A DNA stretch of 6,706 nucleotides from Prevotellaceae bacterium (lineage in GTDB: Bacteria > Bacteroidota > Bacteroidia > Bacteroidales > UBA932): NCBI GenBank assembly GCA_031267855.1, contig JAIRYH010000082.1, forward strand, positions 1 through 6,706, written 5' to 3'. Shown piece after piece: positions 1 to 4,410 of this stretch; position 1 is the first letter of the stretch, and the number at the start of each line of letters is the position of its first letter. The position numbers were made by a program, and so were the translations under genes. The notes under the pieces were generated by a model. That model did not search any database. It saw only the letters and a list, made by a program, of their open reading frames with translations, and had not been told where the DNA came from.

Positions 1-285
1 CGCTGCCAGCAGCACAAACGACTCGTCGCCGGTAGTGGCGATCATCATCGCCGCCAATGCCCCAAAGCCCAGCAGATGGTGCGCAAAAAGCGACACAACC
101 GCAAAGCCTCCGATGCAACCGGGAACAAGTCCCAGAAACGCGCTCACCACAACCTGCCCCAGCGGCGATTGCTGCAACCGCTGCCACGAACGTCCATGCG
201 ACCGCACATTGACATACTCAATCAATAACAGCATCACCATGACAAGGCCTGTGATGAGAAAGGTATCTTTGAGCAGTGCAAACAT
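1..285 (-). CDS. Putative manganese/heavy-metal exporter, N-terminal part
   Basis: This minus-strand frame starts with ATG at 285 and stays open for 95 codons to the left edge, so only the N-terminus is present. Residues 8-23 are a hydrophobic helix (LITGLVMVMLLLI-type), followed by a short basic loop (about 28-40) and more hydrophobic segments. Two motifs stand out: GLVPGCIGG at residues 52-60 and TTGDESFVLL at 84-93. Both recall the family annotated as 'putative manganese transporter' or 10-TM putative heavy-metal exporter (ArsP_2-like), common in Bacteroidales and placed in the inner membrane. The family's substrate is mostly predicted, and the name here rests on memory of such homologues. 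It lies 153 nt downstream of meaB in the same direction, with no Shine-Dalgarno sequence and no clear TAnnTTTG element. The opposite-strand reading frame over the same bases has no recognisable protein. Confidence 0.72.
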   Translation of the reverse strand, partial: MFALLKDTFLITGLVMVMLLLIEYVNVRSHGRSWQRLQQSPLGQVVVSAFLGLVPGCIGGFAVVSLFAHHLLGFGALAAMMIATTGDESFVLLAA

Positions 286-356
286 GATTGATGTGTTGAT
301 ATGTTGGTTGGCCGGCGTGTCAAATAAATCCGTAAATGAATTATGCGCTATGGGTT

Positions 357-368
357 GCCGGCGCCGGC
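357..368. repeat. 12-bp perfect GC palindrome between meaB and exporter gene
   Basis: GCCGGCGCCGGC is its own reverse complement. It sits in the 153-nt gap (286-438) between the end of meaB and the start of the exporter gene. It could form a 4-bp stem with a 4-nt loop. There is no T-run next to it, so it is not a clear terminator. The rest of the gap shows nothing I recognise. Confidence 0.5.
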
Positions 369-438
369 CTGCGCCCGGTTCTTAAGTCTTGAGGGCTGAC
401 GCCGCCGTGCACTTGCCGTCCCCGTTCGCTGCGTCGCT

Positions 439-1503
439 TCATCGCTTTATGGCAAGCAGCTGCGTGGCGGCGTCGTAGGGATTCAGCGTGCCGTCAATTA
501 CCTGCTGCTCCAGTTCCGCCAATTTTTCCGCCACGGTTTTATTATTATAAAATGTATTCTGCAAATTTTCATTGATGGTTTCGTACATGCGGTAACGCGC
601 CTGCTCGCGGCGGCGCTGTTCAAAATAACCGTTCGATTTGGTCAGGCTAATATATTTTTCTATTTCCTGCAACACCTCGTTTAAGCCCGTTTTTTCCAGT
701 GCCGAACAGAGGAGTGCATGGGGCGTCCATTCCGAAGGCGGAGCGGGGAAGAGATGCAGTGCGCTTTGGTACTGCGCCTGCGCCTGTATGGCTTTTTCCA
801 TGTTGCTGCCGTCGGCTTTGTTGATTAACAATAGGTCCGACATTTCCATGACGCCGCGCTTGATGCCCTGCAATTCGTCGCCTGCGCCGGAAATCATCAG
901 CAGCAAAAAGAAGTCGGTCATGGAATGTACGGCTACTTCGGATTGCCCCACGCCAATGGTTTCAATGAAAATATAATCGAACCCGGCGGCTTCGCAGAGG
1001 ATGACGGTTTCGTAAGTCTTGCGCGCTACGCCGCCCAGCGAACCGGTTCCGGGACTGGGACGGATGAATGCGCGCGGATCGGAACTCAATGTTTCCATCC
1101 GTGTTTTGTCGCCCAGGATGCTGCCTTTGCTGCGCTCGCTGCCGGGGTCAATGGCGAGTACCGCCAATTTATGATTACGAGCGGTTATCATGCCGCCAAA
1201 CGCTTCGATGAATGTACTTTTTCCGGCGCCCGGAACGCCCGTAATGCCAAGCCGGATCGAATTTCCGGCAAACGGACGGCAGGCCTCCAGCACTTTTTGC
1301 GCCGTCTGTTGATGGTCGGGGTGGCGGCTTTCGATAAGTGTAATAGCGCGGCTCAGCATGGTGATAACCCCTTCGCGAATGCCGCTCACATAATCGTCCA
1401 CCGAGGGCAGGGGCTGCCGGCGTTTCTTAAAAAGATCTTCCATGTGGGGATTGACCATCGGCGGCTGTTCCACGCCGTCATTTACTGTAAGCGCACTGTT
1501 CAC
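439..1503 (-). CDS. meaB: MeaB, methylmalonyl-CoA mutase-associated GTPase
   Basis: The product is a 354-residue G3E-class P-loop GTPase of the MeaB/ArgK family. In this family the cytoplasmic protein gates adenosylcobalamin loading into methylmalonyl-CoA mutase and protects the mutase from inactivation, which matters for the succinate-propionate route of Bacteroidales. Visible motifs, in order: Walker A GVPGAGKST (89-97), DPGSERSKGSILGDKTRM (119-136), the switch II/Walker B region ETIGVGQSE (181-189), base-recognition NKAD (228-231) and a G5-like SALEKTG (267-273). The C-terminal helical extension (about 290-354) is the dimerisation arm seen in this family. Length is normal. The start is GTG at 1501-1503: an in-frame TAA lies three codons upstream, and the next ATG (residue 16) would remove the stretch GVEQPPMVNP, which looks family-like. 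The mutase subunits are not in this window. The gene lies 55 nt downstream of the DUF1573 gene, so cotranscription is possible. Confidence 0.95.
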   Translation of the reverse strand: MNSALTVNDGVEQPPMVNPHMEDLFKKRRQPLPSVDDYVSGIREGVITMLSRAITLIESRHPDHQQTAQKVLEACRPFAGNSIRLGITGVPGAGKSTFIEAFGGMITARNHKLAVLAIDPGSERSKGSILGDKTRMETLSSDPRAFIRPSPGTGSLGGVARKTYETVILCEAAGFDYIFIETIGVGQSEVAVHSMTDFFLLLMISGAGDELQGIKRGVMEMSDLLLINKADGSNMEKAIQAQAQYQSALHLFPAPPSEWTPHALLCSALEKTGLNEVLQEIEKYISLTKSNGYFEQRRREQARYRMYETINENLQNTFYNNKTVAEKLAELEQQVIDGTLNPYDAATQLLAIKR

Positions 1504-1539
1504 TTTAAAGATTTAAAAAATTCGGGACACGTGTACAAT

Positions 1540-1558
1540 TCCGGCGTTAGCCGCCGGA
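1540..1558 (-). terminator. Hairpin just after the DUF1573 stop codon
   Basis: On the minus strand a 7-bp perfect stem (TCCGGCG / CGCCGGA) with a 5-nt loop GCTAA begins right after the TGA stop of the DUF1573 gene. It is followed by AATTGT, and a TTTTTT run comes only some 20 nt later. It is therefore a weak terminator candidate or an mRNA 3'-end stabiliser and may only partly separate DUF1573 from meaB. Confidence 0.4.
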
Positions 1559-2614
1559 TCACTTAATTGTGCCGGTCAGCATTAGCGACAGCAGCGCTTG
1601 ATTCGGCGCATTAGTAATAAGCTGTATGGCGTACAGCTTGTCGCCGGGCGTTTCGTTTTTCGTATGCAGCACTACTTTAACCGTAGCTTTTTCGCCGGGT
1701 TTGACGTTGGCGGGGGCAGTGATTTTCACATCCGCATTTTCCGATTCGGCTTTATGAATCACCAGTTCGCTTTTGCCGGTATTGGTGAGCGTGTATTCGG
1801 CAGTGTAGGTTGCGCCTTTTTTCAATTCTTTGAAGTTAATCGCAGGATTGGCAACCGTAGCAACAGGTATGGTTTGATAATCGGCGGCGGTGAGTTTGGA
1901 AAAATCCTGCACAATGGTTGCCGTAACGGTCAAACGCCCTTCTTCTTTTCCGTTGAGGGCGATCGCCACCGGATATTTTACCGCACCCCATTCCAAAGAC
2001 TTGACGGCAGCGGTATTGTAAGTACAGCGGATAAAATGTTTTCCGCCGGCTTCGACGGTTTCCAGTTTTAATTGCGGCGGAATGTTCTTAAATGATAATG
2101 CCGGCTGGGCGGCGCCTGTATAAATAAATTCCATGGAATCTTTTTTTACGCGTCCCTGCATAATCCGCGCCATGGGCAATACTGCACTGCGCAAGCGCAA
2201 AGCGCCGCAGGCAACCGGAAAAGTTTCTTCGGCCGTGCGTGTTTTTGCTACCACCATACCGCGAATACGCAGGGTTACAATATTGGGCGATCCGGTAGAA
2301 GTAACCGTCAAGCTCTTGTCGAACGACACAGCGCCCGACGGCGCAAAAGTAGCTTTCACAAAACCGCGACCACCCGGGGCAACAGGTTCCTTCGACCATC
2401 CGGGAGTAGTGCAGCCGCATGATGCCGCCACATCCTGAATAATCAGCGGCGCGTTACCCGTGTTGGTAAATTCAAAGGAATAGGTTACCGGACCGCCCTG
2501 CTCCGGCACATTGCCGAAATCGTGAACGGTCTTGTCGAACTTGATGGTTTCCTGCGCCTGAGCAGCAACGGCTGTCCCGACAAGCAATGCAAATGAGATT
2601 AAAAAATGTTTCAT
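1559..2614 (-). CDS. Exported DUF1573 domain protein
   Basis: The 351-residue product has a Sec-type signal peptide (residues 1-21: basic MKH, hydrophobic core, AQAQ before ETIKF), so it should be periplasmic or surface-exposed. Residues about 22-120 form a DUF1573 domain, an Ig-like beta sandwich. It begins with IKFDKTVHDFGNVPEQGG and carries the typical FTNTGNAPLII then SCGCTTP (C66, C68) motif, followed by VAPGG and TGSPNIVTLRIRG. A middle region (about 125-235) is beta-rich without a recognised family. The C-terminal part (about 255-351) repeats the same logic (INFKELKKGATYTAEYTLTN, VKPGEKATVKV, TNAPNQALLSLMLTGTI) but lacks the CGC motif, so it looks like a diverged second copy. Such proteins are abundant in Bacteroidota, with no established molecular role. 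Start ATG at 2614 has an exact TAnnTTTG element about 30 nt upstream. meaB follows 55 nt downstream. Confidence 0.9.
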   Translation of the reverse strand: MKHFLISFALLVGTAVAAQAQETIKFDKTVHDFGNVPEQGGPVTYSFEFTNTGNAPLIIQDVAASCGCTTPGWSKEPVAPGGRGFVKATFAPSGAVSFDKSLTVTSTGSPNIVTLRIRGMVVAKTRTAEETFPVACGALRLRSAVLPMARIMQGRVKKDSMEFIYTGAAQPALSFKNIPPQLKLETVEAGGKHFIRCTYNTAAVKSLEWGAVKYPVAIALNGKEEGRLTVTATIVQDFSKLTAADYQTIPVATVANPAINFKELKKGATYTAEYTLTNTGKSELVIHKAESENADVKITAPANVKPGEKATVKVVLHTKNETPGDKLYAIQLITNAPNQALLSLMLTGTIK

Positions 2615-2641
2615 AATAGCTGATTCAAAAAAAATGAGCTA

Positions 2642-2649
2642 CAAAGGTA
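2642..2649 (-). promoter_or_regulatory. Bacteroidetes -7 promoter element for the DUF1573 gene
   Basis: The minus strand reads TACCTTTG, an exact match to the TAnnTTTG consensus recognised by the Bacteroidetes primary sigma factor. It lies 27 nt upstream of the ATG at 2614, giving a short leader. No TTG-type -33 element is seen at the usual spacing; that region is A/T-rich (TTTTAATTTC). Confidence 0.6.
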
Positions 2650-2808
2650 AGAAAAAAGTAGAAATTAAAATCATGAGTGAATGTTTTCCCTCCGTGCGGG
2701 AAGCCTCGTGGACGTTTAATGACGCCGCCCGCAAGGATCATAACAGTTGAAAAAGTTTCCATTGCGGGGCTTGAGGTGCGTGTGTGCCTGCTGTCACGTC
2801 ACAGGGCT

Positions 2809-2907
2809 ATGCGACAGGCGATATGCGACAGGCGATACGCGATATGCGACAGCTTCCGGTCGCCCGTCGCCCGTCGCCCATCGCCCGTCGCGGGTCGCAT
2901 ATCGCAT
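2809..2907. repeat. Inverted heptanucleotide repeat array, GCGA family
   Basis: Six consecutive 7-mers run from 2809 to 2850: ATGCGAC, AGGCGAT, ATGCGAC, AGGCGAT, ACGCGAT, ATGCGAC. After an 8-nt centre (AGCTTCCG, 2851-2858), seven 7-mers of reverse-complement type run from 2859 to 2907: GTCGCCC three times, ATCGCCC, GTCGCGG, GTCGCAT, ATCGCAT. All left units share GCGA and all right units share TCGC in fixed register. A perfect 12-bp inverted pair lies at 2839-2850 and 2894-2905, with another left copy at 2818-2829. The array could fold as a long imperfect hairpin. It lies 160-260 bp upstream of the DUF1573 promoter. No coding function is apparent. Confidence 0.85.
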
Positions 2908-2986
2908 AATTTATGGTGTTTTTTAAGTTTAAAAATGTCTTTTTGTCATTTTTTGCCGTGCAGGACTGCCTTTCTGTCTTTCAAAT

Positions 2987-3311
2987 GCCTTTCGTAGGCC
3001 TACAATTCCGTCCCGCAGGCTGAAAACGCCTTTTGTAGGCCTACAATTCCGTTTCGCAGGTTGAAAAGGGGTTTTCGTAGGCCTACAATTCGTCCCGCAG
3101 GCTGGAAAATGGCTTTCGTAGGCCTACAAAAGCCTCCCCCAGGTTGAAAAATGGCTTCTGTAGGCCTACGAAAGCCTCCCGCAGGCCGGAAAATGGCTTT
3201 TGTAGGCCTACAAAAGCCTCCCCCAGGTTGAAAAATGGCTTTCGTAGGCCTACAAAAGCCTCCCCCAGGTTGAAAAGGTACCTTCGTAGGCCTACAATCC
3301 CCTTCCGCAGG
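2987..3311. repeat. 42-bp tandem array, 8 units with palindromic core
   Basis: The 10-bp palindrome GTAGGCCTAC occurs eight times without a mismatch, starting at 2994, 3035, 3077, 3118, 3160, 3202, 3244 and 3286. The spacings are 41, 42, 41, 42, 42, 42 and 42 bp. A second invariant tetramer, CAGG, begins 21-22 bp after each palindrome starts (3016, 3057, 3098, 3140, 3182, 3224, 3266, 3308). The intervening bases vary. Units 1-3 carry an ATTC-GT(C/T) type linker, units 4-7 an AAGCCTCCC type linker, and unit 8 diverges. In the sixth unit the palindrome extends to 24 bp without mismatch (3195-3218, GGCTTTTGTAGG and its complement). Two 41-bp spacings break any reading frame, which argues against coding. 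It may be a protein-binding array, a cruciform-forming element or a neutral minisatellite. Confidence 0.92.
3275..3284. repeat. Extra 10-bp palindrome between units 7 and 8 of the array
   Basis: AAGGTACCTT is a perfect palindrome that replaces the usual AATGGCTTTC-type linker just before the last GTAGGCCTAC core. It appears only once in the array. Confidence 0.5.
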
Positions 3312-3349
3312 TTTGCCGGCCGGCTGGTTTTTTATTTTCAGGGGGGGAT

Positions 3350-3363
3350 ACTATATATATAGT
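3350..3363. repeat. 14-bp A/T palindrome next to a G run
   Basis: ACTATATATATAGT is a perfect palindrome, immediately beside seven consecutive G residues (3341-3347, plus strand). It lies between the 42-bp array and the end of arfB. On the minus strand it would be in the arfB 3' region and could form a weak hairpin. It has no strong terminator features and no established role. Confidence 0.5.
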
Positions 3364-3494
3364 GTGCCGTGCGGTGCGGAATTTCGGGAATTTTCCCTGC
3401 GGCGCGGGGCGTTTCGGCGGTTTTTGCCGGGGCGCTGTGCACGATACGGGGTTGCTCGTGTTTGAACGGCTGATTCGCATAACGCATAACTCCA

Positions 3495-3902
3495 TTACGT
3501 CTTCACGCGCCGTTCTTTTTTCTTTGCCAGAAGTGATTTGTCCTGCAGGCGCTTTTCGACGGAGGCTTTGGTGGGTCTGGTTTTCCTGCGCGGTTTCGCG
3601 GGCTTCAGGGCTTTTTCCAGAAGGGCAATGGCTTTACGGACGGCGATGGTTTTATTTTGCAGCTGCGAACGTTCCCTGTCGCAGGCTACCTGTAAAACGT
3701 TTTCCCGCGTCAGCCGCGGGGCTAATTTTCGCAACAGCGCCGCTTTTTCCTTTTCATCGAACAGCGCCGAATCCCTTACGGCAAACACAAGCACAACCTT
3801 TGTTTCCACCTTGTTTACGTTTTGTCCGCCTTTTCCGCTGCTGCGTGCCGTGCGAAACGTACATTCCTTTTCAAGGGCTGCGGGATCAATGCTTTTCAAC
3901 AT
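3495..3902 (-). CDS. arfB: ArfB, alternative ribosome-rescue peptidyl-tRNA hydrolase
   Basis: The 135-residue product matches the ArfB/YaeJ family in length (about 140 residues in E. coli) and layout. ArfB enters ribosomes stalled on truncated mRNA and hydrolyses the peptidyl-tRNA. The catalytic motif is intact: FRTARSSGKGGQNVNKVETKV around residues 16-36, with GGQ at 25-27. A release-factor-like domain follows (to about 98, with RLTRENVLQVACDRERSQLQN at 63-83). The C-terminal tail (about 99-135) is rich in Lys and Arg (PRRKTRPTKASVEKRLQDK, KKKERR), as expected for the helix that inserts in the empty mRNA channel. There is no domain for stop-codon recognition, so it is not RF1 or RF2. ATG is at 3902. 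The gene begins 70 nt after the STAS-like gene in the same direction, and no exact TAnnTTTG is seen in the gap, so the two may share a transcript. Confidence 0.93.
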   Translation of the reverse strand: MLKSIDPAALEKECTFRTARSSGKGGQNVNKVETKVVLVFAVRDSALFDEKEKAALLRKLAPRLTRENVLQVACDRERSQLQNKTIAVRKAIALLEKALKPAKPRRKTRPTKASVEKRLQDKSLLAKKKERRVKT

Positions 3903-3972
3903 ACAGGACTTCGCCGGAAATTTATCGCGGAATAAAACTAAATATAAATTGTAATGATTGTATGACGATCCA

Positions 3973-4269
3973 TTAGGATACGGATTGCCGTCCGGCAGAA
4001 AATCGAGTTACATAGTCTTTAATTCTTTCCGCCTGTACCCGGGTAATTTCGGTAAATGTTATCTTTTTTAATTTGTCTGCACCGAAATCTTCTATGATTT
4101 TACCTGTCGACATATTCAGGAACATAGAAGGCAGCATATCCACGTTTTTCACACTGAGGATTATCTTGTCTTCGTTGTCCATCCTGTCAACAAGCATCCG
4201 GTAAAGCGCCAGTCCGGCGTCAGGATAAGAACGGTTCATCAATATTTCGTTTAAAGCTATGGTATACAT
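3973..4269 (-). CDS. Small STAS-like (DUF4325-type) protein
   Basis: The 98-residue soluble protein has no signal peptide or membrane segment. Its pattern fits the STAS-like domain family annotated DUF4325: an early YPDAGLALYRML segment (15-26), a beta strand KIILSVKNVDML (35-46), the signature PSMFLNMSTGKIIEDFG (47-63) that resembles the SSFl..afg.l...G core, then KKITFTEI and a final helix (AERIKDYVTRF, 80-90). STAS-like proteins are thought to act in protein-protein regulatory switches, often beside histidine-kinase-like ATPases. No such partner is visible here, so the role is unknown. Start ATG at 4269 is supported by an exact TAnnTTTG element 26 nt upstream. arfB follows 70 nt downstream. 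Confidence 0.78.
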   Translation of the reverse strand: MYTIALNEILMNRSYPDAGLALYRMLVDRMDNEDKIILSVKNVDMLPSMFLNMSTGKIIEDFGADKLKKITFTEITRVQAERIKDYVTRFSAGRQSVS

Positions 4270-4295
4270 AAGTCATCCCTGTTGTTTTTAGAATG

Positions 4296-4303
4296 CAAAG
4301 GTA
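4296..4303 (-). promoter_or_regulatory. Bacteroidetes -7 promoter element for STAS-like/arfB unit
   Basis: The minus strand reads TACCTTTG, within TTTGTACCTTTGCA, an exact TAnnTTTG match 26 nt upstream of the STAS-like ATG. TTG triplets occur upstream but closer than the usual -33 spacing. It separates this unit from the POT gene, whose stop is about 107 bp further upstream; that gap holds no convincing terminator. Confidence 0.62.
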
Positions 4304-4410
4304 CAAACAAAATGCAACACGCAGTTCAGGCTAAACAGAAAGGGAGACATATTTTAGAAGTATTTATGCGAACAGGAAGGCTCGCTTATCATCTATTGTC
4401 TGTTTTCTGC

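Larger units (their letters stand above)
2615..3494. other. 880-bp gene-free region rich in structured repeats
   Basis: Between the DUF1573 start and the arfB stop I find no credible gene on either strand. Contents in order: the DUF1573 promoter; about 160 bp of unremarkable sequence; the inverted heptamer array (2809-2907); an A/T-rich stretch (about 2907-2955); the 42-bp palindromic tandem array (2987-3311); GCCGGCCGGC (3315-3324) followed by a T-rich run; a 7-base G run (3341-3347); a 14-bp A/T palindrome (3350-3363); and about 130 bp of GC-rich sequence downstream of arfB with no clear terminator. The open frames here start with GTG or TTG, follow the repeat period and match no family I know. 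Confidence 0.7.

Noticed and set aside
35..385. Plus-strand open frame of 116 codons at the left edge
   Set aside because: The minus strand of the same bases encodes a membrane protein with exporter-like motifs, while this frame gives a composition-biased sequence with no family.
925..1566. Plus-strand open frame of 213 codons
   Set aside because: It is antisense to meaB, whose GTPase motifs are complete. The translation shows no domain.
2677..2997. Plus-strand frame of 106 codons
   Set aside because: It starts with GTG, runs through the heptamer array and gives low-complexity residues such as repeated AICDRRY and SPVARRP. It resembles no protein family.
2987..3311. CRISPR array
   Set aside because: The regularly spaced repeat is only 10 bp, and the intervening sequences are similar between units rather than unique spacers. 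No cas genes are nearby.
3315..3334. Terminator at GCCGGCCGGC followed by a T-rich run (plus strand)
   Set aside because: The palindrome leaves almost no loop, and there is no plus-strand gene upstream that would need a terminator.
3144..3362. A 72-residue basic protein with a 14-residue repeat (NGFCRPTKAS type)
   Set aside because: It starts with TTG and simply reflects the 42-bp DNA period. Two 41-bp spacings in the first half of the array break the frame, and there is no promoter or family match.
2615..3494. Insertion sequence or MITE remnant
   Set aside because: No transposase fragment, terminal inverted repeats or target-site duplication could be found around the repeat region.
3362..3976. 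Plus-strand open frame of 204 codons
   Set aside because: It is antisense to arfB and its 3' flank. ArfB has an intact GGQ motif and a normal length, and the antisense product has no family features.
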